A stretch of 64,000 nucleotides of DNA from contig OZ010795.1 in NCBI GenBank assembly GCA_963932465.1, positions 479,746,806 to 479,810,805 on the forward strand, written 5' to 3'. Source of the stretch: Maratus speciosus (taxonomy: Eukaryota; Arthropoda; Arachnida; Araneae; Salticidae). The notes under the pieces are model-generated. The model saw only the letters and a program-made list of their open reading frames with translations. It did not search any database and was not told the origin of the DNA. The first letter of the stretch is position 1, and the number at the start of each line of letters is the position of its first letter. Below, piece after piece: positions 10,981-23,810 of this stretch. Both the position numbers and the translations under genes were made by a program.

Positions 10981-12120
10981 ACTTTACAGTTTGATAAAAC
11001 AAAATAAGATATATTAAGTAAACAATTTAGAATGTGCATAATACTTTTAAAAACCCAATTTCAGAATTTGCCGTCCATATTGGAAAAAGTACTCGGATTA
11101 TTTTGTGCAACCCTGTATATCATCAGTAAATTTGTAAATTATGTACAAAATTATTCAGTTCAGTTTAAAAAAGCATAACACTGTTCAAAACTCTCCTTTA
11201 GCAATTTCCGCCAAAAGGCAGAAATGTACTTGAACCTTTTTGTACAACTCTATATGTTACCTACAAATTTTTATAGGCGCCACATATTAAGCTGAAATTT
11301 AATTCATCTAAAGCAAAACACAGTTAAAACACACACTTCCATCAATTACCATGCGCACATGTCAACATATTCAGTTCTTTGCGTAATCCTGTATGCGAAT
11401 GTGCTTACAATTTACAAATATCTTTCATTTAATAAAATATAATTCAGCTAGAAAATGCATCTCTTAAATAAAAACCACCATTAATCTATCCACCCCATAG
11501 ATAATAATGTTTTCGAATTATCATGTGCAGCCTTGATTATGACCTGTATAATTTGCACATATCATGCTGTATGCAAAAACAGTGTTGCGAGTAGGTTACT
11601 TTTTTTAACTTCAGATTTCTTGATTTGCAACACTTTTCTGAAATGTTAAAATTCCCCTCGTTTTCGCCTTAATTAATATGTAATTAGATAAGGCGAATTT
11701 TACTATTTCAAAAAAGTGGTGTCAATCAAGAAATCTGAATTTAAAAAATGTAGCCCCCTGGTAACACTGTGCAAAAATGTAGTTCAAATTAAAACCGTAA
11801 AACAATGTTGAAAACACACTTCCTAGAATTATTGATCGCAGATAGCACTACAACCAAATTCTTTTGTGTGTCATGTACCTGTAAATGAACGATAAATGCT
11901 ACGCACTCTATATTCTACAGTAAAAATATTATAATGCACCTTAGTAATGTATATAAATTTCGTTATGTTTGGAATATACCTTGCTATAGAAGATATTTTT
12001 ATTGTTCAAAATGTAATTTAGGACCATCATTGATTTTTGTTCGAAGATTGTTTAAATGTATTGCACAAGTTCTTAAAAAATTTTTTATAGAATTTTTAAT
12101 CTATCAAAATTACATCGATT
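10980..12120. repeat. Degenerate ~180-200-bp satellite array
   Basis: Loosely repeating phrases (CCTGTATATxATxxxTAAATTT, AAAACACACTTCC, TGTGCAxCCxTGTAT) recur several times. Comparable arrays lie at 31620-32400, 42990-43640 and 53400-54650. Phrases such as CCGTAATGTAA and TGTCCCTGTAA in the best-preserved array also occur in the HINE3 core, so these are probably old relatives of it. Confidence 0.5.
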
Positions 12121-12123
12121 TGA

Positions 12124-12580
12124 TACCGGGTGTCCCAAAAAGGACTGACTGATTTTAAAATTCAATAACTTGCAAACGGTGACAGATATTAAAAAAATTC
12201 TTGCAGGAGGGTTATGCATAAGGTCAAAAGTTTTATTACAGTGATTTTCAATTTTAGTTCCATTTACAAACAATAGATGGCGCTGTAAGCAATAGTCGCT
12301 AAATTCAGGCTCGATATTTGGTACTTCGTGGCCCGGATAATACATTTCCATCTTCTTTTTCTGCATGGAACAAGATAAAGGACCAAAAATCGAGCCTGTA
12401 TATACCGACTATTGCTTACAGCGCCATCTATTGTTTGTAAATCGAACTAAAATTGAAAATCACTGTAATAAAACTTTTGACCTTATGCATAACCCTCCTG
12501 CAAGAATTTTTTTAATATCTGCCACCGTTTGCAAGTTATTGAATTTTAAAATCAGTCAGTCCTTTTGGGGACACCCGGTA
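12124..12580. mobile_element. 457-bp fold-back MITE, TACCGGGTGTCCC ends
   Basis: The arms start CCGGGTGTCCCAAAAAGGAC and mirror each other for about 210 bp around a short centre. Both flanks are TA. A second full copy lies at 25844-26298, and a diverged one at 26611-27078. The two open frames of 80-93 codons here are mirror shadows of the arms, which is why both read FDLMHNPPARIFLIS. A TA target and CCGGGTGTCCC ends suggest a Tc1/mariner-type MITE. Confidence 0.9.
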
Positions 12581-12744
12581 TTTTTGGTATGTATAAAGCT
12601 ATCGTAACAACATTATTGTTTTTACATAAGTTTTATTATATTTCTTACATATGTAAAAGTTACAATGGTGTTATGTGTTCATCATATCAAAATAAAATGA
12701 AATTAATATAAAAAGCATTTTTGAAAATCATTAAAATTTACTAA

Positions 12745-13160
12745 ACTATTGAGCTCTGCCCCCTACGAGCTGTGCTCGCCAACCCCCGTTCAGACTCCGC
12801 GGACTCTAAAAACATGTTAATATGATCGGTATTAAAAAGATGATGAAAGACTCAATTATAATTTTAAAAAACAGCGCCGATCTCCTGTAGACGGATTTTC
12901 GTTCATGTCCCTGTTAATTAAGAAATTTAAGGCCGAATCAGCTGCTGCTTAAGACATCTAATGGCTGTTTTCGTGTTTGATTAAATAAGATCAGTTAAAC
13001 ATTTTAAAATAAGCTATTATAAAATGAAATACGTAAATAGATCTTTGCTTTCAGGTATTTTTTAACAATGCTATAAGACATTTGTTTTAAATAAGACATT
13101 TTTATAGGTATCGTTTTAAATTTGACGTAATTTTCATCAAAGTTTTCTTTATCTTTTTAA
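12745..13160 (-). mobile_element. Helitron4 3' part, diverged copy (reverse)
   Basis: Read on the minus strand it ends GGGGGTTGGCGAGCACAGCTCGTAGGGGGCAGAGC, here cited in parts: GGCGAGCACAGCTCG forms a hairpin and GGGGGCAGAGC follows. The same tail ends the copies at 31389 and 54866, where it finishes in CTAG; here the final bases are mutated. Homology to the 31-kb copy extends at least through the ATAAGACATTT and ATTTTCATCAAAGTTTTCTTTAT blocks near 13090-13150. Confidence 0.6.
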
Positions 13161-15379
13161 TATTCACATGAAGATACTATTTTTGTTAGAACAATAGTTA
13201 AAAAGATCTTCTCAAAATATGAAATAAATGTCCCGTGTAAATATATTTTTCAATTTAAACTATTTGGCAATATTATAAGTTGATCATTTTAAATATGGCC
13301 ATTTAATTTTTTACACTACCAAATAGGGAAAAAAATCTTCTTTCAAATGTAATTTGTTTTAAGTCTCAATTTACTGCTTTCTTATGGTTTTTAAAAAAAT
13401 TGCAAGCATGATTTTTAAAAATCTCTCTACATCGTGCGCTGCCCGATAACGAAAGATGAGCTGCATTTAAAACAATATAAACATTTCAGAATTTGTTTCT
13501 GACAAACATTTCAAAAGGAAATTAAAACTTTATCAATAAATAAATTAAACTTTATCAATAAATATCCTCTGGTGATTTTAAAGCTAGCAAAACATTTTTC
13601 AAAAAGGAAGAAGACAGATTTAGACTATCGGAGCACCGAAAATCAAAGCATATCTATACATATTTTTCTTTATCTTAAATAATTTCACCTAAAAATTCAA
13701 TAAATTCTCTGTGTCTTTAAGATTATTTTTATGACGCATTGTGATGTTCAAGTTACATTTCTAAGCCTATTTATTTGGCCATTAGGAGAGAACTCAAACA
13801 AGAAACTCGAACAGTATTTAGAATAAAAGAAGGTTTTGTAACGAAATGAGATTTTTTTTTATTACTTTTTTCCTTTTTATCAATTGCGCATAATTTTTAT
13901 TTTAATAAGACATGCGTGACTGGGGGCGACTCGTTTAGAAAACTAATTTTTCCAGACAATAAATGTAACAATTAATACAAATTCCATGTACTGCACTGTA
14001 AGAAAAGTGAAATGTTTCTTAATATAGCTCTTATCATTCCTAATGTTTAAAAAGTATGATACAGAAGGTTCACTATCGACGATGTCCAATGGCTAATTCC
14101 TAAACCGTTTGGGCATAGGCATATAGTTCCAATCACAAAAATGTTTTAAATGAGGTAAAGTAGTATTTTTAAAATGATTTCGGTCAATAAAAACATTTCT
14201 TAAAAAATTACGAAATTTGTTTTTTATATCATATCCCGATCATATAAGTTATATTTAGTAAAAATATCCTATTGTACGAACAAGGAAGGTTTCCATACGG
14301 ACATACTCCGAAAAATCTGTAAAAAATTATAGAATGTTCTACTCATGATAATACATATGTTTATAAAAACATTTTGGCAGAAACTCGATAGAGCGTCCGT
14401 TAAAAAATAATTAAAATTTCGATATTTGGCGATTTATCACCGGTTGGCGATGGAATAAAATTTCAAAAAATATTTTTTTATGTCAAATACTCTGCAAGAT
14501 AAAAATGTTTTATATTGATCTTGTTTAAATAATTTTAATGTAAATAACTTTAGTTTTGTCAGTTTTAGTTTGCTTTAACTATAGTTTTGTCATATTCATA
14601 TATGTATAGTGAAAGTACATCTTATGTATAAAATCTTATACATAAAAAATCTTATGTATAAGATAAAATCTTATGAAGTAAAACAAGATTTAAATTAATT
14701 AAATTTGTTTCAATCTCAAAATTAAGTCCAATTGAGCACCGTCGATTCAATTATTTTGCTATGGAAACCACGATTTCTTTGACACAGAAATGAATAACTG
14801 CTTCATCTTGCCTTTATATTGGAAAACGCATAAATATATGAAAATATTTTTTATATAAGAAATCGTTTTTAAAGTAATAAAATTAAATAACAAGCAACAT
14901 AAATATGTAATTATAAAATGTATTTATTAAAGTCTTCTCATTGTTTAAGTTTAAATTCATTAAATACTATTTACGCGCATTCTAATAATCAATTAATAAG
15001 CAATTTTCAGGTGCATTAAAATCGTTTGCTTTTGGCGAGGAAAAGTACCTACTGCTCTCCAAATCTCGTGACGTTTTCGTCTTTTAGCGCCAAATACTCG
15101 AAAGCAATTTATTTTTTTACAGACTTTCTATTTTAATTCCGCCTCTAAATTTGACTGATCCTTTATTACATACATAAGCAGAGTATTTTTTTTCAAAATA
15201 TCCTTAGTATGCGCGATAAGGATATCTTCCTTGTAAGAAGTAAAGCAAGAGAATACCCATTCTTCTACGATTAAAACTGCCGAGTAATAGCTGTTTAAAG
15301 ATTACACATCTTTTTCGCTGCGAAATAGCAGTCATTCTCAAATTTACTAGAAATATAAATAATTGTCAGATATAAAATA
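13161..15379. other. AT-rich interval, no gene seen
   Basis: No supported coding region. A block at about 14100-14170 (ATATAGTTCCAATCAC) is repeated inverted near 19985-20020. A small direct/inverted cluster of CTTATGTATAAAATCTTATAC lies at 14620-14675. The remainder shows nothing recognisable. Confidence 0.4.
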
Positions 15380-17177
15380 AAGTCCTTCCGGCCAGTGCCG
15401 GGAGGAAGAGGTAGCTTTCAAATTCCTTATTTTTAAAAAGCTAGTTGATGTTATTCAAACACACGAAGCTCAATTTAGTGGAAACCGATTATAGAAGATT
15501 CAATACTAATTTTTATCAATACTAAATCCTTATGAATGAGAATTTCGCGAAATTAGTCAGCTTTATCCAAGCTGATTTTATTTAAAGTTATATTTGGTTT
15601 CCAAATTCGGCGATATGTGAAGTGCCTGCCATTTTAAGAGAACATGGTGGATGAGGCTAACCAGTGAACTTGGTCGAGACCTTAGTAATTCCTGTGCACA
15701 CGCTCGCTCACATCGGAATCGGTTGATATATATGAGTGCTGTCGCAGGCAAAAATCAGATTTTTCAAAATGTCACCCACATAATGAAATTCAAACTGCTG
15801 TATCTGAGCCATTTTTTAAGATAAGGACAAAACAAAAAATGCTCCGGAATCCTTATATCAAAGTCAAATACTTAAGAAAGAAACCTTTTTCAATATCTAA
15901 ATTTTTTGCACTTCACTTTAAATATATATATATTTTTTTAATTTAATGGCCGCCATTTTGATTCAAGATGGCGGATGAAGCTGGCCAGTGAACTTAGTCG
16001 AGACATTGCTATATACTATCCAAATTCCTTCTTACATCCAAATCGGACAATAAATACGTGTGTTATCGCGTGACAAATATCAGATCGTTTCAAAATGTCA
16101 GCCATGCTAGAAATTTCAAAGTGCTATAACTCAACTTTTTTTTTAAGATGTAGACGAAAAAAAAACTGCCCTGAAATCTTTGTATCAAGGTCAAACACAT
16201 AAAAAAAACTTTTTCATTTTCCAATTTTTTCATACCTCATTTTAAATTTTAAATATATATATTTTTTTTAATGTTCCCTTTTGAATCAAAATGGCTAATG
16301 AAGGATGCCTACGAACTCGGTCGAGACATTGGTATGCACTATGTACACATCAAGTTACATCCAAATAAGCCACAATAGAAATTAAAAATGCTATAACTCA
16401 GCCATTTTTTTAGATATAGATAAAACAAAAACTGTTCCGGAATTTTTATATTAAGGTCAAACACATAATTAAAAAATCTTTTTCAATTTTTTGATACCTC
16501 ATTTTAAATTTTAAATTTTTAAATTTTTTTTAAATGGCCGCCATTTTGAAACAAGATGGCAGATGAAGCTGGCCAACGAACTCGGTCGAGACATTGGTAT
16601 GTTCTTTGTACACACCAAGGTACATCCATATCGGTTCATGAATAGGCCTGTTATCGGGTGACAAAAATCAGGACGTTTCAAAATGCCAGCCACGCTAGAA
16701 ATTCAAAGTGCTATAATTCAGCCATTTTATAAGATATAGACGAAACAAAAACTGCTCCGAAATCTTTGTATCAAGGTCAAACACATAAGAAAAAAATATT
16801 TTTCAATCTTCAATTTTTTAGTATCACATTTCAAATTTTAATTTTTTTCAAAAAATGTAAATGGCCGTCATTTTGAAACAAGATGGCGGATGAAGCTGAC
16901 CAACGAACTCGGTCGAGACATTAGTATGTATTATGTACACACCGAGTTTCATCTAAATCGGTTCATAAATACGCCTGTTATCGCGTGACAAATATCAGGT
17001 CGTTTCAAAATGTCAGCCACGCTAGAAATTGAAAGTGCTATAACTCAGCCATTTTCACTTTCTTCTATCTTCAATAGAAGAAAGTATTGTAATCGAAATT
17101 TTTTTCGACTTCCAGTTTTCGACGGATTTGCATGTTTTAGGGGTCAGAGATTCAAAAAAACATGTTTATAGAAAATG

Positions 17178-17276
17178 TCTGTCTGTCTGTGTGTCCGTCT
17201 GTCCGTCTGTCCGTCCGTCCGTCTGTCCGTCTGTCCGTCTGTCCGTCAGTCCGTCTGTCCGTCTGTCTGTCGCCAT
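17178..17276 (+). repeat. (TCTG/TCCG)n microsatellite in the HINE1 head
   Basis: About 95 bp of alternating TCTG and TCCG tetramers directly downstream of the head hairpin. It produces the low-complexity open frames of SVCPSVR type in two frames, which are not genes. The same tract occurs at the same place in the other HINE1 copies. Confidence 0.95.
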
Positions 17277-18655
17277 TGTACCATCAAAAAGTGTATGAAG
17301 TTATGTATAGAATTGAACCAAAATTTTATTATAAGTTTTTGGCTATGGCAAGCAGGTCCTCCCGGAATTTGGAAAAAATTCGCCGGTAGGGGGCGCTGAT
17401 ATAACAATTTTTGTGCGATTTTGAATATTGTACCATCCAAAAGTGTATGGAGTTATGCATAGAATTGAACCAAATTTTTAGTTTAAGTTTTTGGATATGA
17501 CAAGCAGGTCCTCTCTGAATTTGGAAAAAATTCGCCGGTAGGGGGCGCTGTAAATGCGTTTTTTGTGCGATTTTGAATATTGTACCATCGAAAAGTGTAT
17601 GAAGTTATGCATAGAATTGAACCAAATTTTTAGTTTAAGTTTTTGGATATGACAAGCAGGTCCACTCTGAATTTGGAAAAAATTCGCCGGTAGGGGGCGC
17701 TGTAAATGCGGTTTTGTGCGATTTTGAATATTGTACCATCGAAAAGTGTATGAAGTTATGCATAGAATTGAACCAAATTTTTAGTTTAAGTTTTTGGCTA
17801 TGGCAAGCAGGTCCTCCCTGAATTTGGAAAAAATTCGCCGGTAGGGGGCGCTGTAATAGTGATTTTTGTGCGATTTTGAATATTGTACCGTCCAAAAGTG
17901 TATGAAGTTATGCATAGAATTAAACCAAATTTTTATTTTAAGTTTTTGGATATGGCAAGCAGGTCCTCCATGAATTTGCAAAAAAATCGCCGTTAGGGGG
18001 CGCTGTAATAGCGATTTTTGTGCGATTTTGAATATTGCACCATCGAAAAGTGTATGAAGTTATGCATAGAATTGAACCAAAATAATTTTTAAGTTCTTGG
18101 CTATGGCAAGGAGGTCCTCCCTTAATTTGTAAAAAAATCGCTCGTAGAGGGCGCTGTAATAGCGATTTTTGTACAATTTTTGTGCCATTTTGAATATTGT
18201 ACCGCCGAAAAGTGTATGAAGTTATGCATAGAATTGAACCAAATTTTATGTGTTTATTTTTGGTCATGTCACGAAGGTCCTCCCTGAATTTGGAAAAATT
18301 TTGCCGGAAGGGGGCACTATAATTGCGATGTCTGTACCATTTTCATTATTGTACCATCGAAAAGTGTATGAAGTTATCCATATAATTGAACCAAATTTTT
18401 TGTGCATGTTTCTGGCTATGGCAAACAAGTCCTCCCTGAACTTGAAAAAATTCCGAAAGAAGGGGGCGCTATAATTCCGATCTCTGTGCCATTTTCATTA
18501 TTGTACCATCGAACAGCGTATAAAATTATGCATACAATTGAACCAAAATGTTTGTGCTTGTTTTTGGCTTTGGCCAACAGGTTCTCCTTGAATTTGGAAA
18601 TATTGCGCGGTAAAGGGGCTCCGTGCTAGCGATTTTTGTATACTTTTCTTGATTT
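17277..18655 (+). repeat. Nine ~150-bp satellite units of the HINE1 core
   Basis: Units begin TACCATCGAAAAGTGTATGA at about 17279, 17429, 17582, 17735, 17886, 18038, 18205, 18350 and 18503. Each ends near GCCGGTAGGGGGCGCTGTAA and TGTGCGATTTTGAATATTG. Early units are nearly identical and late ones diverge, suggesting expansion from the 5' side. Open frames here (FKIAQKSLLQRPL-type) are reverse-strand shadows of the unit. Confidence 0.9.
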
Positions 18656-19363
18656 TTCGTAGTTCTATTGTGCATCGGCGGCTCATGCAGCTGCGGGAAC
18701 TCCCTTCCTGCTATGCCGGCTATTCGCAAACAGCTGATAACGACAGAATAAGGAAAAATTAATAATTTTAACAAATATCATGATATAGATTAACTCGTTT
18801 TTAGTCCGTTTAATTGACTTGAGCAGAAATTTAAGATGAAAATCAAAGTTGTTATAGTATTGAACTAATAATATTGAAGTATTAACATGTGTAACTAGGT
18901 TTTGAAATATTAAGATGTATAAGATAGAAGAAAGTTTTGGGATTGGCACATCCAACTAGTTTAAGATATAGACAAAACAAAAACTGCTCCGAAATCTTTG
19001 TATCAAGGTCAAATACATAAGAAAAAAATATTTTTCAATTTTTAATTTTTGGTACCACATTTCAAATTTTAAATTTTTTTAAAAGTTTTAAATGGCCGCC
19101 ATTTTGAAACAAGATGTCCGATGAAGCTGGCCAACGAACTCGGTCGTGACATTGGTATGTACTATGTACACACCGAGTTTCATCCAAATCGGTTCATAAA
19201 TACGAGAGTTACAGTATGACAAAGATCAGATATATATATATATATAACAACTTTTGAACGGAGGGTGGTTTCGGGGTCTGGGGGTCATGATCAATGAAAA
19301 TATACCAAAATTTTTTGAAATCGCTTTCCTCCAATAGGTAGCTTTTTGTAATGAAAGCTACCT

Positions 19364-20640
19364 AAAATATTAATAATTAAGAGTAATATTAACATTACAA
19401 AATAAATTTGAAATCTATTTTCGTTCTAACATAGTAAAGAAAAATATACAACTTGTACTAAAAATATAAGTTAAAAAATAACAGAATGTTTGTTAAATGA
19501 AATGATGAAAAGCAACAGTCTCATTTTTTTACAAAATGATACATATTTTAAAATGATATTAAATTATCTAACGTAAAAATGAATTAATAAAAATTAAAAT
19601 TATCTTAAAACTTGCTCGAAGTGACCCCAGTCGGCTGCAATGCAGAGATATACACGCAAAATAAATCCTCCTAATAATTTAAGCACTCTGTGTACGAGAC
19701 CTTGAAGCATGGCTTAACTCACCTGTGTTCAGATGCAGAAAATTGGCAGAAGTCATGGAATTCAAAGTTTTCATAACTCGGTCAATTTTAGTTATATTAG
19801 TGTTCGATCAAAAAAAAAATATATATATAATTTTTTTTTTTTTTTTTTTGGTCGTAATAGGAAATTTTTACTAAATATCATAAATAGGAACGGGGGGACC
19901 GTACAAAAATTCAAATTTTGTAGCATTTTACGAAATGTCTTTATTATTCAAACCGACTTTTAAAATAATTTTTTTCCTCATTTAAAGCATTTTTGTAATT
20001 GGAATTATATGTCTATGACTCGCGGCTCAGAAATTAGTCTTTGGCCACCTTTGAGAGTGAACATCCTGTATAACCTCTTCCGAGTTAACAACTATTCCTT
20101 TCCTTTAAAGAGTATCTTTTACTTTAGTAACCTCAGAAATTAATAGATTCCTGAGATTTAAAGACGCATTTCCGAAACAAAAGTTTGTTTTTCTGCCCGT
20201 AATATCTTCTTAAACATTTCCGAGTAGTTTTTCCAGTGTATTAATCCTTTTCAAAACATAAATATCGATGCTTTGAACGCTATCAATTCTCAAGTATACA
20301 TTTACATGTTCATTAAACGTGATAACTGACAACATTAATATTAACATTTAAATTAACAACATTAACATTATCATTAAAATTAAATGTTTAACACTCTAAA
20401 ATGTTTAAATTCTACTACGCAACTTAAAATGTTTGCGTAAGAATCGGTTGCATCCTATAAACCAATATTCGGGTAGAGAAGACTTGTTGATACACTGAAA
20501 AAAAGTTTTTGGAAAAAGTTTCCGAAAACTGAGGGCAGGAAAAAAAGTTTTTGTTTCAGAGATACTTTTTCAAATCTCGGAAATCTATTGGTTTCAGAAA
20601 CTTCCGAAGGTAAAGGATCATTTTTCAAAATCGCAGTTAA
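19364..20640. other. No gene seen
   Basis: AT-rich sequence containing poly-T near 19828-19847 and a possible CACTGAAAAAAAG end at about 20495 whose partner was not found. No coding frame is credible. Confidence 0.4.
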
Positions 20641-20649
20641 CTCGAAAGA

Positions 20650-20666
20650 GATTATATTATTATTAT

Positions 20667-20706
<40 letters not shown>
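20650..20706. repeat. (TTA)n/poly-T tract
   Basis: A short ATT repeat runs into about 38 uninterrupted T. It is a simple repeat. Confidence 0.95.
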
Positions 20707-20707
<1 letters not shown>

Positions 20708-21910
20708 TAAACCTTAAGATAAATAAGAGATTAAGAAACGTTCGTTTTTTTTAACCGTATAGATGCAAGTAATGCACAAAAAGTTAGAATAATCGCAACT
20801 GATGAACGTGACACCATAGCTTTCACACAGCACAAGATACCATGACTTTCACAGCTTATTGCCATAACTTTCACTTCTAAGCTAACTGATATATTTCCCC
20901 ATCTTCTTGAAGATTTTTTTTTATTGTACCCGTACACTTAATTTGTCTTTTCATTTTTGTAAGATTTCATAAATATCATGTATATATGTTATCGATATTT
21001 TTTCCTTGTTCGTCATTTCACATCTTTTCATACAAATGTTGACATTATTAATGAAAAAACTTTGATAATAGAATAATAGGAAACTTTCAAAATACGAACT
21101 TTTGTTTGAAAACTTTGACATTTACGTCAATGAAAACAGTGGCGTAATTTTTTGACGCTACATCATTTCGATAGTGTCTAAGTATTTGTTGCTCTGTGAA
21201 AAAGTACCTTTAGAAACTACCTGTCTCGAACTTACATTTTAGTTTTATATATAAATAAACTGAAAGAAAATTCAACATAAATCTAAAAATTTTCGAATGC
21301 ATTTTTAGAAAGAAATCTTAGATTTAATAAGGAATGGAAAATATAAAGAAGAAATATTTTACGTTTAAATGCAGAGAATATTTTCCAAAAGTTTTATGAG
21401 CGAGCGTTATTTGATGCTTATTTATAAGTTTAACAGTTATATAAAAAATGAATTTTTATGCAACTCATAAATGCAGCAAAGGTAGAATATTTCAGTTTAT
21501 ATTTTCTGTGGGCGTGTGGAAATTCACACAAATTTAAGAACAACTCAAATTCAAATAAAACTTTTATTAACTCGTAAAAGAATTTGATCTTATGACGCTA
21601 AAACTTATAAACAAGTTTAGTTTCAAAAGTAGGTCCTTATAGTTTTTAATTAGACATTATTCACCTAAGTAATAATAATAATGATTATATATGTATATAT
21701 GTGCAATAAGACTAATAAGCTTATATGGATAATTTATGTACGTGTTAACTTGTACAATTATATAGTTCATAAATTTTTGATGAAATGCACCCATATTTAA
21801 TACTTAAAATTAATACAGAAATATATATTTTTAATTTGTTGAAAAATTCAAAATAACGGGGTTGTTAAAACCTTTCTTTACAGTTTTGTGCAAGTGGAAT
21901 ATATAATTTT
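20707..21910. other. No gene seen
   Basis: AT-rich interval with scattered short ATATAT tracts. A 68-codon minus frame near 20731-20937 has no recognisable motif. Confidence 0.4.
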
Positions 21911-23297
21911 AGGTAGATTTCATTACAAAAAGCTACCTATTGCAGCCGTTCGTAGGAAAGCGATTTCAAAAAATTTTGGTATATTTTCATCGATCATGAC
22001 GCCCGGACCCCGAAACCACCCTCCGTTCAAAAGTTGATATATATATATATATATATATATATGATCTTTGTCAGACTGTAATTCTCGTATTTATGAACCG
22101 ATTTGGGTGAAATTTCGTGTATACATAGTACATACCAATGTCTCGACCGAGTTCGTCGGCCAGCTTCATCCGCCATCTTGTTTCAAAATAGCGGTCATTT
22201 AAAATCTTTCAAAAAAATTTAAATTTGAAATGTGGTACCAAAAAATTGAAAATTAAAAAATATTTTTTTCTTATGTGTTTCATTTTAATCCAAAGATTCC
22301 GGAGTTTTTTTTTTTCGTTTATATCTTAAAAAATGGCTGAGTTATAGAACTTTGAATTTCTAGCGTGGCTGACATTTTGAAACGACCTGATTTTTGTCAC
22401 ACGATAACAGGCTTATTTATGAACCGATTTGGATGTAATTTGGTGTATACATAGTGCATACCAATGTCTCGACCTAATTCGTTGGCGAGCTTCATCCGCC
22501 ATCTTGTTTCAAGATGGCGGATATTTAATTTTTTTAAAAATTTTTTAAATTTGAAATGTGGTACCAAAAAATTGAAAATAAAAAAATATTTTTTCTTATG
22601 TGTTTGACCTTGTTACAAAAATTCTCCGGAGCAGTTTTTGTTTCGTTTATATCTTAAAAAATGGCTGAGTTATAGCACTTTGAATTTCTAGCGTGGTTGA
22701 CATTTTGAAATGACCTGATTTTTGTCACGCGATAACAGGCGTATTTATGAACCGATTAGGATGTACCTTGGTGTATACATAGTACATACCAATGTCTCGA
22801 CCGAGTTCGTTCGCCAGCTTCATCCGCCATCTTGTTTCGAAATGGCGGCCATATAAAAAAATTTAAAAAATTTAAATTTTAAATGAGGTACCAAGAAATT
22901 GGAAAATGAGAAAGATTTTTTTTTTTTGTATGTGTTTGACCTTAATACAAAGATTCCGGAATTACTAAGCAGCACAGGAATTACTAAGGTCTCGACCAAA
23001 TTCACTGGTTAGCATCATCCACCTTGTTGTCTTAAAATGGCAGGCACTTCAATGTATCGCCGAATTTGGCAACCAAATATAAGTTATTTTAAATAAAAGC
23101 ATCTTTGATAAAGCTGACTAATTTCGCTAAATTCTCATTCATAATGATTTAGTATTAATAAAAATTAGTATTGAATCTCCTATAATCGGTTTCCACTAAA
23201 TTGAGCTTTGTGCGTTTGAATAATATAAACTGGCTTTTTAAAAATAAGGAATATTAAAGCTACCTCTTCCTCCCGGCACTGGCCGGAAGGACTTTTT
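21911..23297 (+). mobile_element. HINE2 copy B, complete
   Basis: Head AGGTAGATTTCATTAC...AAAGCTACCTATTGCAGCCG (hairpin), then CATGACGCCCGGACCCCGAA and (TA)n at 22036-22062. About four core units follow (conserved CTCGACCGAGTTCGTxGGCC near 22142, 22470, 22797 and 22990), then the tail AAAGCTACCTCTTCC, hairpin CCCGGCACTGGCCGG and AAGGACTTTTT. It is flanked by T-rich sequence on both sides, fitting insertion into Ts. It is non-coding. Confidence 0.75.
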
Positions 23298-23390
23298 AAG
23301 ATAGAAAGCTTTAAAATTTCTTACTTGCTCTAAATTTCTTACGAGCTTCAAAATAATTTCTTTTAAAATTTTTAACAAACTTAATAATAC

Positions 23391-23810
23391 AAGATGGAAA
23401 TTACGCGTCAAACGTGGTAAATGAAGTGCTTTCGTACTATAACTAGTTTTATAAATATTTTTTGCATTGCATATTGTACTGAATATAAATTTCAGTTCAC
23501 TTCATAAGTGCATATCAACTTCATTCTGTTCGAAAGGCTGTAACATCATTAAAATACACTTGAAATAATTTTTTCCCATTGGTTGTAATGTAACGAAAAA
23601 ATCTGAGTGTCCCTGTAATTAAACTATACATTCGATTTTCATAAAATTTTAAATGACTCGAGAAAATAATGCAACAATTTTATATTTTAAATTTCAAACG
23701 ATTCTGTTGGGTAGTTTTTGTGCTGTTATATGCGGACGGACGGACAGACGGACGGACTGAACGACGACTATAGATCGTATATACGTATTTAAATAATTAC
23801 GAAAACACCT
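23391..23810 (-). mobile_element. HINE3 copy, single core unit
   Basis: In minus orientation: AGGTGTTTTCGTAATTATT head, a microsatellite of GTCCG/GTCTG units (23729-23756 inverse), one copy of the core (CATTGGTTGTAATGTAACG inverse), then TAGTTATAGTACGAAAGCAC near the tail and TTTACCACGTTTGACGCG as the last hairpin region. It is a shorter relative of the copy at 50871-51789. It begins within 100 bp of the HINE2 tail. Confidence 0.7.

Larger units (their letters stand above)
17055..18959 (+). mobile_element. HINE1 copy A: complete element with exact boundaries
   Basis: It starts TC ACTTTCTTCTATCTT; the 15-mer at 17057-17071 recurs as an exact inverse at 18921-18935. The head also holds a short inverse arm (AGAAGAAAGT at about 17080), forming a hairpin. 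A (TCTG/TCCG)n tract and nine ~150-bp satellite units follow. The tail is TTGGGAT-TGGCAC-ATCCAA (hairpin with one bulge) and then CTAG at 18956-18959. The interrupted HINE2 unit reads GCCATTTTTTAAGAT when uninterrupted, with six T; the two flanks (three T and three T) add up exactly, so the insertion is between T and T with no TSD. This fits a Helitron or Helentron, and no transposase is encoded. Confidence 0.8.
15380..19363 (-). mobile_element. HINE2 copy A: satellite-bearing rolling-circle-type element, split by HINE1
   Basis: In minus orientation, the head AGGTAGCTTTCATTAC...AAAGCTACCT forms a hairpin (19363-19338), followed by GCAATAGG-type sequence inverse, a short (TA)n near 19232-19247, then about six core units of 270-330 bp. 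Each core unit carries GAxCGAGTTCGTTGGCCAGC and ATGGCGGCCATTT. The element ends in a tail with GAAAGCTACCTCTTCC and the hairpin TCCCGGCACTGGCCGG, then AAGGACTTT. The head arm reappears inverted just before the tail hairpin. A HINE1 element interrupts a core unit at 17055-18959. No protein is encoded. The assignment to Helentron-associated elements is by architecture only. Confidence 0.7.

Noticed and set aside
12085..12607. Two facing open frames with similar peptides as a gene pair
   Set aside because: They are the two arms of one palindromic MITE read on opposite strands.
15630..17054. CRISPR-like array
   Set aside because: Units are ~300 bp, diverged throughout and without short conserved repeats and unique spacers; this is a eukaryotic satellite.
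17162..17399. Open frames rich in CLSVCPSVRLSV
   Set aside because: They are translations of the (TCTG/TCCG)n microsatellite.
17635..18267. Minus-strand frames with FKIAQKSLLQRPL repeats as a repeat protein
   Set aside because: They follow the ~150-bp HINE1 satellite unit and shift frame between units.
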